In this document: piece by piece, positions 10,433-22,080 of the stretch
Numbering within the stretch: position 1 is the first letter of the stretch
Layout of the letters: each line of letters opens with the position of its first letter
Origin: Oreohelix idahoensis
Taxonomy: Eukaryota; Mollusca; Gastropoda; Stylommatophora; Oreohelicidae
Assembly: GCA_024509875.1 (NCBI GenBank)
Contig: JAMPIV010010591.1
Location: 1 to 64,000 of the forward strand
Length of the DNA: 64,000 bases
Direction of reading: 5' to 3'
Program-made: the position numbers and the translations under genes
The notes under the pieces: model-generated
Told to the model about the DNA's origin: nothing
Database searches by the model: none
What the model saw: the letters and a program-made list of their open reading frames with translations, nothing else

Positions 10433-11696
10433 TGATAAAGTCTGGTTTGTTGTTACTGATAGGGTTACGGTAAGGTGTCTATTGATTATCTGCTAACGTT
10501 ACTGTTGTGTTGTGGATCTGGTAATGTCTACAGTTGATACCTATATATCCGCCACACAGGCAAACACTGTAGAAGTCTACTGGTAAGCGATGATCAGGTT
10601 CTCGATACAGATAGACCACGCCCACTCCGGGGCTATTTCTAAATACGTGTTAAGTTCCCTGTCACACTTGTAATACTAAGTGCGTGTGTTGGTTTAGTCG
10701 TTTACACCACAGGTACGTACACAAGAGTCATGGATGGTTGTAAACGACTGGTGACATTTCATATGGGTTTATTCACGTCACAACACATTGATGAAATACA
10801 CATAGAATACCGTTCACAGCACAACACAAGATATAAATTACCACATAAGAACTGCGCACTCGGCGGCTACAATGATATCATAATACATGGCCTAGAGTAC
10901 TCATATTAAACTCAGCGTTCTAAAGAATCCTCAATAACAATCCTCTCACAGGAGCTATCATGATTCATGGCCTAAAGTACTCTTATTAAACTCAGCGCTA
11001 TAAAGAATCCTCAATAACAATCCTCTCACAGGAGCTATCATGATTCATGGCCTAAAGTACTCTTATTAAACTCAGCGCTATAAAGAATCCTCAATAACAA
11101 TCCTCTCACAGGAGCTACCATGATTCATGGCCTAAAGTACTCTTATTAAACTCAGCGCTATAAAGAATCCTCAATAACAATCCTCTCACAGGAGCTATCA
11201 TGATTCATGGCCTAAAGTACTGTACACTGCAGTTATAAACACTTCCACAATAATTCAAACTGCAGTTTCATACTACGCTGTACCCACAGCGAAAAATCAG
11301 TCGACATTTTAAATTCAGCACTGTACAGGCATTTCACACTTCCCAAAAACACTGTCCTCCTACCCGGTCAAAACGCCCGGAACACTCTCCCCAGATAACA
11401 CACTCGTCCCGCTCAAAAAGCAGACACGAGACTTTCCTCACGGTCAACACAACTCAGTCAAACCAATCATCTGCGGGCTAGCCGCGAGCTATTCTCACAA
11501 CCCCGTTCAAAACATTACAGAATAAATATATCAGCGCTTTTCACGCTGTCCTGTAATCTGTCTCTCGAAACTATCACGAGATACTCTCTAAATAAATTCG
11601 ATAGCTACAAATCAAACTAAGTGCTCCAACTCAGAATCTATCTTGGCTACTAATATACCCAGATTTACGTCCCTTACACCAATTCTATTCTTAACA
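10433..11696 (-). repeat. LTR (3' LTR in element orientation)
   Basis: Matches 14108-15361 with small indels. It contains 80-bp tandem units. The boundary at 11696 is where homology with the other copy stops, after TTAACA. Confidence 0.88.
10960..11222. repeat. 80-bp tandem units inside the LTR
   Basis: Three exact-length units start at 10960, 11040 and 11120, each beginning ATGATTCATGGCC, with a fourth partial unit from 11200 and a degenerate unit just before 10960. The same count occurs in the other LTR (14635, 14715, 14795, partial 14875). Confidence 0.9.
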
Positions 11697-13234
11697 TCTT
11701 ACTTCACCCCCAGAGAAAAAAATTGATTCTATCAATTTTTTGACAAATACATTCCCCAAAAAATTAAAAGGACAATGAATCTCTAACATATACGTCTAAG
11801 AATTACCTTAAGTTAAGTTAAAATAAGACATCTACAAAATATAAGCATTAAGTGAAATGTAAAAATGAAGTATCCAATGTAATCAATTAAGCATACCAAA
11901 AAATAATGCATTACAAAACCAAGTTAAGTGAATACAGCACAACTAAATAGAAACAATCGATAGTACAAGAAAAGACAAGATCAAGCAAACGAAAAATGAT
12001 CCGTAATAAAAGTAAGTATGAAATCAGAATATGAGAAAAAACAATAATATTACATTCAAACAATTTGTTATATGTAAAATAATTACAAATATCACAAGTA
12101 GCTACACTATATTAAGTTATACCATTAAAGTAACAATACATAGAATGAAAGTATAAGAAGCGAAAGAAGAAGTATACAAGGAGAATGAAGTGAAACGTAA
12201 ATAAAGCACGAAATGTACACAAATTATGAAACCATACTGAAAAGACAATAGAAAAGAAGGAATGGAATGAAGAATAATCAACAAAGACAGATAGAAAGCA
12301 AAAGGTATGAATATAGAGAACGTTGGTAAAAATATATACTAATAACTATTTAGATCAACAACGTATTTCAAAATACATACAAACACGATCGAAAAGCACA
12401 AAAGAAAATAACAAAGTATTCCTATACTAATACTACAAAAAATAGTTTTATAACTAAACAAAACATAATCAGTAATTTAAACAAGTTATACAAGTTATAC
12501 ATAACCAACAATAAATTATCGACACCACACAAAAAAGTAATAGCATTGCTATAACCAAGTTCGAACAAGCGCTATTACAACATAACATCCAAAAAACAAA
12601 AAAAAACCTTCTTTAAAGAACTAACATTATTCTACAAATCAAACATAGCACATAGTCAAACGCTAAGCACACACAAAACCAAAAATAAAAAATTACAATG
12701 TCTGGGAAAAAATATTTTCCAAAAAATACTGTACAAAAATATTTCGTAATGCTAAGTTACATAAAAATAGTATTTTAATTTAATTAATTCAAATCTATAA
12801 TTAACAAATTAACAAAAAAACTAGCTTTAGCAAAATGAGAGACATATAACAATTCCTGCATCTAAGCAAACACTAAACAACACGTGTAAGTTTTCCAAAA
12901 AATACGTCACAGAGAAACACATAGAAAAACACACTATTACCAAAATACAAGTTTGCAAATACATGAAAACAACGTAATGTATGTTAAGCAAGTGCTTAAA
13001 TCAGATCTCTAGATTTCTCAATCAAATAACAATATCAGCAACCGCTGTTAATTTTCTCTATACAGTTCAATTTAAACTTTTAAATATTTCCGGCTGACAA
13101 TCACGTTCAGCTTAGCTACAGTGTTATTTAGTTATAAATTTATATCTTCTGTCCTAATAAACAAACAAAACAAAAAAGAATCAACCGCAAAAAAAAAAAA
13201 AATCTCCATAGGTCTTGCCGACATCTCATAAACA
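11697..13234. other. Internal region of the LTR element without coding signal
   Basis: Strongly A-rich on the plus strand (T-rich in element orientation). No frame of useful length and no pol motif on either strand. A run of A occurs near 13188-13202. Confidence 0.7.
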
Positions 13235-14107
13235 CTAGGGGTAAAACGTCCAATGTATCGTTAGCACGCTGATATGTTTCGCTTGAGAAAACACTCGGGC
13301 ACAATGTTGACCTATATTCTTGCCGCTACCGTAAACAGCCGTTACGTAAACAGGAGCGCTGACCCATATCAAGAAGTCGCCTCTGTTCAAAAAATACAAA
13401 TGAAAATTCCATTTTAATGAATGGTGAAATTTACTACGAACAACGGAGAGGTTAAACAAACAATTACCCCGCACTGTGGTTCGTGTGGAAATCTGGTCAC
13501 CCCACGATGTCATCGACTCTTCGTTTAAGTTCACAACAACGTGATGCTCTTTCAAAATCAGAAACATAACAAGCAGTAGTATTTGTGACATCATTATCAT
13601 TGCTACTTTGCTTAATAACAATGCTTCTAGGCTCATGTCGAGCAAAATTAGCATAATTACAATTATTATTTGTTGTTTGAACAAAATATTTATCATCATT
13701 TCCTCTTTGTTTGAGACTATTATCATGTCTATAATCCCAGTCAGACTTGTTATGATTAACGTTTCTACTCCGCACAAAAAATCTGTCAGAAAAATTATTG
13801 CACGATTGAAAACTCTTCTTGTATTTGTCTGCACCATTATTTTCAAAATTCTGAGAATTAAACTGTTAAGATACATTAACTTGTCTCTTATCTCTCTGAG
13901 AAGGAAAATTATTATCATATGAATTTCCTTGGTACTTTCTAACCTTAGAAACATCTCTCCTACAAAAACTCTTTCCATTCTTTTCTTTGACAATATGCTT
14001 GTTTACAGTATCATCTGCAGATCTATAAGTATCTTTATCGTTACGCCTATAATGGGTTTCATCCTTGGAACCACTACTTATAACTTTATCCCCATACTGG
14101 CCACCAC
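13235..14107 (-). pseudogene. Possible decayed Gag remnant of the LTR element
   Basis: The segment lies directly after the presumed 5' LTR in element orientation. One minus frame is rich in Asn, Asp, Arg and Lys (NHNKSDWDYRHDNSLKQRG), like the disordered nucleic-acid-binding tail of many Gags. A stop near 13870 and later shifts break it. The longest overlapping minus frame (252 codons) is Ile/Leu/Met-rich and probably a shadow. A segment near 13360-13400 has a faint resemblance to a protease active site that I do not trust. No zinc knuckle is seen. Confidence 0.35.
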
Positions 14108-15361
14108 TGATAAAGTCTGGTTTGTTGTTACTGATAGGGTTACGGTAAGGTGTCTATTGATTATCTGCTAACGTTACTGTTGTGTTGTGGATCTGGTAAT
14201 GTCTACAGTTGATACCTATATATCCGCCACACAGGCAAACACTGTAGAAGTCTACTGGTAAGCGATGATCAGGTTCTCGATACAGATAGACCACGCCCAC
14301 TCCGGGGCTATTTCTAAATACGTGTTAAGTTCCCTGTCACACTTGTAATACTAAGTGCGTGTGTTGGTTTAGTCGTTTACACCACAGGTACGTACACAAG
14401 AGTCATGGATGGTTGTAAACGACTGGTGACATTTCATATGGGTTTATTCACGTCACAACACATTGATGAAATACACATAGAATACCGTTCACAGCACAAC
14501 ACAAGATATAAATTACCACATAAGAACTGCGCACTCGGCGGCTACAATGATATCATAATACATGGCCTAGAGTACTCATATTAAACTCAGCGTTCTAAAG
14601 AATCCTCAATAACAATCCTCTCACAGGAGCTATCATGATTCATGGCCTAAAGTACTCTTATTAAACTCAGCGCTATAAAGAATCCTCAATAACAATCCTC
14701 TCACAGGAGCTATCATGATTCATGGCCTAAAGTACTCTTATTAAACTCAGCGCTATAAAGAATCCTCAATAACAATCCTCTCACAGGAGCTATCATGATT
14801 CATGGCCTAAAGTACTCTTATTAAACTCAGCGCTATAAAGAATCATCAATAACAATCCTCTCACAGGAGCTATCATGATTCATGGCCTAAAGTACTGTAC
14901 ACTGCAGTTATAAACACTTCCACAATAATTCAAACTGCAGTTTCATACTACGCTGTACCCACAGCGAAAAATCCGTCGACATTTTAAATTCAGCACTGTA
15001 CAGGCATTCCACACTTCCCAAAAACACTGTCCTCCTACCCGGTCAAAACGCCCGGAACACTCTCCCCAGATAACACACTCGTCCCGCTCAAAAGCAGACA
15101 CGAGACTTCCTCACGGTCAACACAACTCAGTCAACCAATCATCTGCGGGCTAGCCGCGAGCTATTCTCACCCCGTTCAAAACATTACAGAATAAATATAT
15201 CAGCGCTTTTCACGCTGTCTGTAATCTGTCTCTCGAAACTATCACGAGATACTCTCTAAATAATTCGATAGCTACAAGCAAACAAGTGCTCCAACTCAGA
15301 ATCTATCTTGGCTACTAATATACCCAGATTTACGTCCCTTACACCAATTCTATTCTTAACA
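14108..15361 (-). repeat. LTR (5' LTR in element orientation)
   Basis: Second copy of the long LTR, followed by the target duplication CTAAG at 15362-15366. It is ten bases shorter than its partner through small deletions. Confidence 0.88.
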
Positions 15362-15934
15362 CTAAGTGTTGCAACTCTAACGGAATATTTGTTGCTAAAT
15401 AGTGGAATTCTAACGCAATATAAAATTCAACGGAGTATGTGTCAAAAATCCACTCTACTGATTCTTTTCAATAAACCGGTAAGTAAACTAGTTTTCTTCT
15501 TTTTGTTTTGTTAGTTGAAATGCAAATAATAGTACAAATATGTGCTACTGTATTTGCATCTAATTTTATTTCAAATTATTAGCTAACCTAAACGAAAATG
15601 CAAATTGGGTCTGAAACTCGCGATTGGGTCCATTTTCCTGCAATACGGGTACGGCCGAAAATGGAGGCCAAATTTTAGTTGGCGTCACTCTCTATGAATC
15701 TAGGGCACTAGTCAGCAGTGTTGCCACCTTGAATTTTGAAAAGAAAAATCTAGATTGTACCTTACAAAACAACTAGATACACCTAGGTTTTTACTTTTGG
15801 GCTACGTCTGGACGCTTCAGGCTACCTTAGGCGTTTTAGTCTACTTTGGGCTATTTTTGGGCTACTGTGGGCGAAACCGAAAGTTGATCTTGGTTAGGGT
15901 AACCAAATTATTTTTTTTTTAAAGAGCAACTTTT
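15362..15934. other. No gene recognised
   Basis: Sequence between the LTR element and RLE copy 2. It contains an inverted match to about 64-111 (near 15674-15722) and imperfect reiterations of GGGCTAC between 15795 and 15875. No reading frame of interest. Confidence 0.6.
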
Positions 15935-16518
15935 CTGATGTTTGATAGGAAACTCTTTACAGAGCAATATAACAGGAAGCAATCTGATCATCAGAAGTGG
16001 TCCCCAAGTCCGACAATTGTTTTGGCTCGATATACTCCTTTACACTTAAAGGGGGGGGGGGGCGTGCCCACTTGGGTCATGACTCTCAATCGTCTCAGCC
16101 TCATGTTGTCTTGTATCGAAAACCCCACCAGTTTCAATAAATCATACACTGATGCAGCCACAAGCCCTCTTGCGCCCATTTCAACAGCCATGACCCTTGC
16201 AGTGAACCCATTGTGTCTCAGATCAGCGGCCAGATTGCTATACTTAGCCGCTTTGAACGAATGTTGCTCATCTAATCTGGATTCAAATGGCACGGTCAGT
16301 TCAATCAGTATGACATGAAGCGTTGCTGAAGAATAAAGCACTATATCCGGCCGTCTCCGTGATTTTCTGATACTCTCTGGATATGCCCCCCGTCCAGGTA
16401 GGTCTACCACCATCTCCCAGTAATTTGCACAGTCAATAAGAGATGGTAAACTGCTACCAGGTTTACTTGGTTTGGAGTGTGCTTACTTTCCTGCCCTCAG
16501 AAAGTATGTATTTGTGGA
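15935..16518 (-). mobile_element. RLE-type non-LTR retrotransposon, 5'-truncated copy 2 with internal deletion
   Basis: On the minus strand the segment repeats the end of copy 1: residues LPGRGAYPESIRKSRRRPDI, ELTVPFESRLDEQ and LVAASVYDLLKLV, then part of the 3' UTR and the end AGTTTCCTATCA. Compared with copy 1, roughly 430 bases spanning the ORF end and first part of the 3' UTR are missing at about 16122. The PD pair of the endonuclease is retained. The fragment stops at about 16518, where Penelope-like sequence on the opposite strand starts. Confidence 0.85.
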
Positions 16519-17227
16519 AACCCAACAACAACTACGTCTACTGACTTCTTCGTGCCCTCTAGCGTTCCCTCTTTTTCGCACTGTTATCCATGACACGAAT
16601 AGGGAGCTGTATACTTGTTTGTGCACGCATAAAAAAGAGAAATTGCACCGCCTCCGTCTGCAGCCTCCTTCAGTGTCCTCTATTAAGTCTTCTACCCATG
16701 CTAAAGTTATTTGCATTCCTCCAGATTTGCATCTGTCTCCTGATGAATTGTCTGTCCTGAACACGGTTCTTAAGTTTGTTTCTCTTCGTTCTAATTTTGA
16801 CAAATATTCTCTGCTTCAGGATGTTCACAGCTTCCATTGCCGCATGCGTCTCAAATATTACCATCGTAAGGGTAATGATTCTACCAGGGTTTCCGATACT
16901 GATGATATGTTTCGTCGTTTTAAGAAACCTAAACAAGACTGGACTCCAGCTCTAGGAGCGTCTCGTGCTCTGGATTTATATATTGCCAATACTTTACATG
17001 ACATTGACCAGCTCCCTCTACACCGTCTCCGTCGATCTAACCTCACGTCTTCTGAATGGCGGGCACTGTCACGCCTTAAAAACCGTGATGATATTGTTAT
17101 CAAGCCGGCAGACAAAGGTGGTGCTGTGGTTGTTTGGCGTAAAGACTTATACATTCATGAAGGAGTTACACAGCAAGGTAACACCATCTTTTACTCACAT
17201 TGTTCTGGTGATGCTACAGTCCGGAAT
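16519..17227 (+). pseudogene. Penelope-like element ORF fragment (N-terminal part and start of RT)
   Basis: The open frame carries LHLSPDELSVLNTVLKFV and then LTSSEWRALSRLKNRDDIVI with KPADKGGAVVVW and a following Tyr. The run of acidic and basic residues followed by IKPADKGGAVVV is the signature of Penelope-like retroelement proteins just before RT motif 1. The frame stops being element-like at about 17227, before the RT catalytic motifs and the GIY-YIG nuclease domain found in canonical members. Both ends are therefore truncated; the upstream end abuts RLE copy 2. The first ~16 residues of the open frame belong to antisense RLE sequence. Confidence 0.75.
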
Positions 17228-17880
17228 AATTTTCTACCTCTCCCTTCTTCCTAGCGTTAACCAATCAAATTTGAATCACTCCAATGCCTCTTTTCAAAAT
17301 TGCGTCCCAAAAATGTTACCAATAAATTGAGCAAGAACAAGAGTCTGTCTGTTTCACTGTCCGAAAATATATAGTATTTTTTACAATATCTTGGTTATTA
17401 CTCGTGCGATTTTTTATATTGAACCATATTATTTATCAGAAGACTATGCCCTACCAGTCTATATAATTTTTATGCTAAGCTTTCTTGCCGTTCTCATTTC
17501 TGTATTTCTTTATGCATATTGGGTTTTCTTTTCTGAACTACCCTATTAATAAACTCTATCTTCACAGATTCATAAAATTGATTATAAGGACTATGGAAGA
17601 TTTGTTATAAATAATAATATTAATTTAATCACCCCAACCATCCTTTTATATATCTGTGTATATCAAAAGTCATTTTGAGTTCCACTTTCAGTATCGGTCT
17701 ACCCCACTTCCCCTTCTCTCAATGTATATTTGAATCGTAGTTACATTGTCTAGCCTAACATTTTGAGTTCCACTTTCAGTATCGGTCTACCCCACTTCCC
17801 CTTCTCTCAATGTATATTTGAATTGTAGTTACATTGTCTAGCCTAACGAAGTGGCAGGTAATAAACAGTAAGGATTTCTC
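17228..17880. repeat. Dispersed repeat R1, copy 1 (uninterrupted)
   Basis: From TTTTCTACCTCTCCC this sequence is repeated at 26545-27898. It includes the site CACTCCAATGCCTCTT (17274-17289), which is interrupted by a non-LTR insertion in the other copy. It has no convincing coding content. It could be a 3' part of the Penelope-like element or an unrelated repeat. Confidence 0.8.
17672..17847. repeat. 88-bp tandem duplication in R1 copy 1
   Basis: Units 17672-17759 and 17760-17847, both starting ATTTTGAGTTCC, differ by about one base. The other R1 copy has a single, truncated version. Confidence 0.9.
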
Positions 17881-18054
17881 ACGCAATAGTGTTCAAACCG
17901 TGGTTACCATGCGACCCGGATACAATATAATGCATTAGTTTATTTTTAGATTCATAAAAAGCATTTGTTTTTATTCTTCTCTCACTCTCTTCCCCCCCCC
18001 CCCCTCTATCGCCCCAACGCGAACGAAACCAGTATTTGCCGCACGCAAACTGTT

Positions 18055-19334
18055 TCATGTTAGTTTCAATTTCTCAAGGGAGGAGTTTAAAAAGTCTGCA
18101 CCAACATTTTGTGAACCCGGAATGTATTCAGTGGTGAACGAGTATGGTTGAATAAGTAAAGACCACCTTAGCAAACGGGTATTTCCATGTTTTGCCTGTG
18201 CCAAGAACACTAAAGGCTGATGATCTGATTGGACCACGAATGTTCTACCATATAAATAGATCTGGAACTTCTTAATCGCCCAGACTAAAGCAAGACGTTC
18301 CTTTTCAATTGGTGAGTAGTTTTGTTCCGCCTTGTTTAACTTGCGACTGGCATAAGTGACTGGGTTTAATTCCCCATTTGGTGAAGAGGACCTTTGTAAC
18401 AAAGTGGCCCCCAAGCCCACATTACTAGCGTCCGTTCGTACCACGAATTCCTAAGTCAAATCAGGTAATTTCAAAATAGGCTTGCAAGTGAGTTTTTCTT
18501 TTAATTCATTATAAGCCAATTTGCACTGTGCCAACCATTCAATCTTATCCTGTTTTCCTTTACGAGTCAAATCTGTCAGAGGCGCACACACAAAATTAAA
18601 GTTTTAAATATATTTTTGATAAAAGCCACAAAGTGACACAAAAGATCGCACATCTTTCTTGGTCTGTGGTCTGGGTGCTCTCTGCAATTTCTCCAGATTC
18701 TTGGGGTCAGGGGTCATGCTACCCTGATGTACAGTATGTCTCAAGAATTCTAGTTCCTTACATCCTATACAACATTTCGTTGGTCTAGCAGTCAAGTTTG
18801 CCTCTCTGAGTCTATCAAACAGCATGTTCAAAGAGTTAACATGTTCCTCAAATGTTTCCGTAGCTATCAGGATATCATCCATGAAATTGGTGATGCATGA
18901 ATTTTTCTGCGGTTCCAACAGTTTTCGCATCATTCGTGAAAACACGCTCGGCGCATTCTTTAATCCAAACGGTAACATGTTGAATTCATAATGCCCTTCC
19001 GAGGTGCTAAACGCTAGATAAGGTCTAATCTCAGGCTTCACTGGAATTTGGTAATATCCCTTGAAGAGATCTACCTTGGAAAAATATTGTGCCTTGTTCA
19101 GTCTGGCAAACAGTTGGTTAGCATCAGGTAATGGATCCACCTGACTTTTTGTGATAGCATTCAGTTTCCTGTAATCTATGCACAGTCTATGTTCCCCAGA
19201 TGGTTTTCTCAACAATACCACACTGGAGCTATAAGCAGATTCACTGTGAGAAATAATCCCTTCTTGTAACAGATAATCTATCTCCTCTTTCAAAGCTTTC
19301 TCTTTTGCGAATGGGATAGTAGAAGCACCTTCTC
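18055..19334 (-). pseudogene. Reverse transcriptase and RNase H of the Gmr1-like element
   Basis: One frame spans the region with two in-frame stops (at 18604-18606 and near 18451). RT shows EEIDYLLQEGIISHSESAYS, CIDYRKLNAI, KVDLFKGYYQIPV (motif A), MLPFGLKNAPSVFSRMM and FMDDILIATE with the catalytic pair. RNase H shows RTDASNVGLGATLL, IEKERLALVWA, SDHQPLVF and NVGADFLNS. The order RT then RNase H is standard. What is unusual is that integrase precedes them. The RT N-terminal lead is cut short by a junction with the integrase C-terminus. Confidence 0.88.
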
Positions 19335-19494
19335 CCCCACAGCAAGTGCCCTATCCTTCGCTTTCTTATTGTAATATGCAGCATGTTTCTTCCTGGCTTG
19401 TCTTAGATTTTCATTTGCAATTTTCCAGCCAGTTTTTAAACGAGTGGTCAGTTCGTTCACATACTGATACGTTGAGATAACAGTCTCTTCTGCC
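19335..19494 (-). pseudogene. Integrase C-terminal segment
   Basis: The minus frame reads YQYVNELTTRLKTGWKIANE and later KKHAAYYNKKAKDRALAVGE followed by KVLLL. This is the post-core segment of chromovirus-like and Gmr1-like integrases, the part ending in GDKVLLL-type residues. It belongs directly after the core at 22081, from which it is separated by the insertion at 19500-22075. At its other end, frame and sequence jump straight into RT, so roughly the PR-proximal spacer of RT has been deleted. Confidence 0.75.
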
Positions 19495-19554
19495 TTCTCA
19501 ATAAGCAAAGTTCAATATTTAATTCGGAAAGAAAAGAAAAATCATTTTAGAAAT

Positions 19555-21280
19555 ATGGTTGAGAACAAATCAAATAGTAAGGAAATATGGAAGGCAATTA
19601 ACACCTTAGCGAAAAAACGTAATGCACCAGACTCATTCTCTTCCAACACTTCATTTACTTGCACCGACTTCAGCAATCACTTTCAAGCAGAAATAAACAG
19701 TCTGAAATCCACAATACCACCTTCCTCTAGTGACTTAGACAAACTTTCAGCATTCTGTGAGAACAAATGTACAAACTCAGTTCCACCCGACATTCCTTTT
19801 ATGACAGTTAATGAAGTGTATAACTATCTTATTGGCCTTAAGGATAATAGCTCATCAGGGCTTGACGGAATTAGTAATCGAATACTGCGTTATGCCGCAC
19901 CAGCTATTAGTGATTCACTAACTTTTATATATAATCAATGTATTGCTAAAAGTTATTTTCCTTCGGCCTTTAAGATTGCCAAAGTATATCCTCTCTTCAA
20001 ACCTGGCTCGTCAGATAACAGTAATCTTGGTAACTATAGACCAATTTCTCTTTTATCATCGCTTTCTAAACCACTAGAAAAACACATACATAAAGCAACA
20101 CTACATTACCTAGTTAGCAATGACTTGCTAATTGACAGTCAGTCAGGGTTTCGACAAAAGCATTCATGCCACACAGCTCTAACTAAGATGATAGACAACT
20201 TGCACCTAAACATAAATAACGATAACATATGTGGAGCAATCTTTGTAGACTTTAGGAAAGCATTTGATATGTTAGATCACGCTGTTTTAATAAGAAAATT
20301 AGAAACAATGAAAGTTAACTTTAAACTAGTGACATTACTTAAATCATTCCTGTCCGACAGACAGCAAGTAGTGTGGTACAATAACTCCTTGTCAAGCTCA
20401 ACTATTATTGACACTGGGTGTTCCTCAGGGTTCTATTCTCGGCCCTCTACTTTTTTCCATTTACATAAATGACCTTCCACTACACATCGAGCACTCATCC
20501 TGCGACCTATTTGCCGATGACTGTACCATTTATACTAGTGATAAAAGTTGCAACACGCTAGAAATATTATTACAAAGCGACACAGACAATCTTATTAAGT
20601 GGAGCAATGAAAACTGCATGCAAATAAATATCACTAAAACAAAATGTATGATAATATCAACTAGACAAAAATTACAAAACTCGCCGAAAACAACACTTCA
20701 GCTCTACATTGGAACCTCTTTAATTGAAAATGTAAATGAATATAAAACACTAGGACTCATAATTGACCAACATTTAAGTTGGAATTCGCATGTACAAGCA
20801 CTGACCAAACAAACGGCACAAAAAGTTTACCAGTTAGCTAAAATCAAACATTTCCTAGATGAGGAGACACGAAAAATGTTCTATACATCCCAGATACAAA
20901 CACATCTAGACTATTGTTCCACAATTTGGGATGGCTGCACCATGTCCAACACTAAAAGACTCTATTCATTACAAAAACGTGCAGTGCGCCTAATTTCAGA
21001 CAAAAACCTCACACAGTGTGTAGACGCATATACATATCTTAACATATTACCACTAAGAAAGCGCCTTCTCTTCAACAAAGCCAAATTTATTCACAAAATC
21101 TTGTCACAGAATGCTCCAACGTATCTGTGGCCTATTTTCAAATACAGCGGAAGACGCAGTCAACGCTTAAATAAATTACACATGCCCAAGCCTAGGCTCG
21201 ACTTATTCAAGAAAAGTTTAGCTTTTTTCTGCTGCTCATCTGTGGAATACTCTTCCACACGACTTAAAAAATACTCTTAG
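19555..21280 (+). pseudogene. Non-LTR reverse transcriptase, one frameshift
   Basis: The frame 19555-20472 holds SSSGLDGISNRIL, NYRPISLLSSLSK, SGFRQKHSC and IFVDFRKAFDMLDH (motif A). After a shift near 20408 the second frame (to 21280) reads LGVPQGSILGPLLFSIYIND and LFADDCTIY with the catalytic Asp pair, then thumb residues including LGLIIDQHLSW and LDYCSTIWDG. The motif wording is typical of the Jockey/CR1 superfamily. The upstream apurinic-like endonuclease is absent through 5' truncation. The end of the ORF is also shifted. Confidence 0.85.
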
Positions 21281-21627
21281 TCCATATTCATTCAATCACA
21301 GACTTTTCAAATACATCATGAGTGCAGATTATATGCCACCCTAATTTCGTTATGTTCTTAAATAATTACATAACATCATATGTAGGTTTTAAAGTTAATT
21401 TTGTCCTGTTTAGTATAAATTATGATACGCATCTGTAAATCTGTGTAACTGTTATTGTACTGTTACAATGTTGGGATTTTATTTTATTGTACTTTTTTGT
21501 TATTTTATTATTTAAGTAACATTTAGGATACGTGTGAGAATAAATGGATTAACTATGGAAGAAGAGAGAAAGGAAGGGCAGAATGTTAGACGGGCCTGCG
21601 TGCCCAATTCTAAACATTTGAAAATAA

Positions 21628-21782
<155 letters not shown>

Positions 21783-22080
21783 TTAATGTTGTTATTTTTT
21801 ATTGTTATATTTATTTTATTTTTTACATTCATTATATTATTATTATTATTCTTTTTTAATGTTAAAAACGTACTTTAATTATGATGATTATTGCAAATGT
21901 AATATTACTTTTATAATGATAAATGCCTTAATTATGCTTATAGTAAATGTGAGGATGAAAGGATATAGTATATATGATGAGAGAGAGAGAAAGGGTAGAA
22001 TGTCAGACGGGCCTGCGTGCCCAATTCTTAACCCTTTGAAAATAAAGTTCGTTCGTTCGTTCGTTCGTTCGTTCGTTCTC

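Larger units (their letters stand above)
10433..15361 (-). mobile_element. LTR retrotransposon with long LTRs and little coding capacity
   Basis: Direct repeats of 1264 bp (10433-11696) and 1254 bp (14108-15361) both start TGATAAAGTC and end TTCTTAACA. CTAAG flanks both sides (10428-10432 and 15362-15366), a clean 5-bp target duplication. Only 2.4 kb separates the LTRs. Purine-rich sequence on the minus strand next to the lower-coordinate LTR (GGGGGTGAAGTAAGA) looks like a polypurine tract, and reading frames beside the other LTR are on the minus strand, so the element reads right to left. No RT, RNase H or integrase is recognisable. It is best called a non-autonomous, LARD-like element; its superfamily is unknown. 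Confidence 0.85.

Noticed and set aside
10879..11222. CRISPR-like regular repeats
   Set aside because: The 80-bp units are directly adjacent with no spacers, occur identically in both LTRs and lie in animal DNA. They are LTR-internal tandem repeats.
13360..13400. Aspartic protease site in the long-LTR element
   Set aside because: Needs frameshifts and lacks the DTG/DSG triad; not distinguishable from chance.
13608..13922. Ile-rich hydrophobic plus-strand frame in the long-LTR element
   Set aside because: Arises from AT-rich complement of the Asn-rich minus frame; no motif and opposite to the inferred element orientation.
16965..17330. 121-codon plus frame overlapping the Penelope-like ORF
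   Set aside because: Out of frame with the recognisable motifs, and its end runs through repeat R1.
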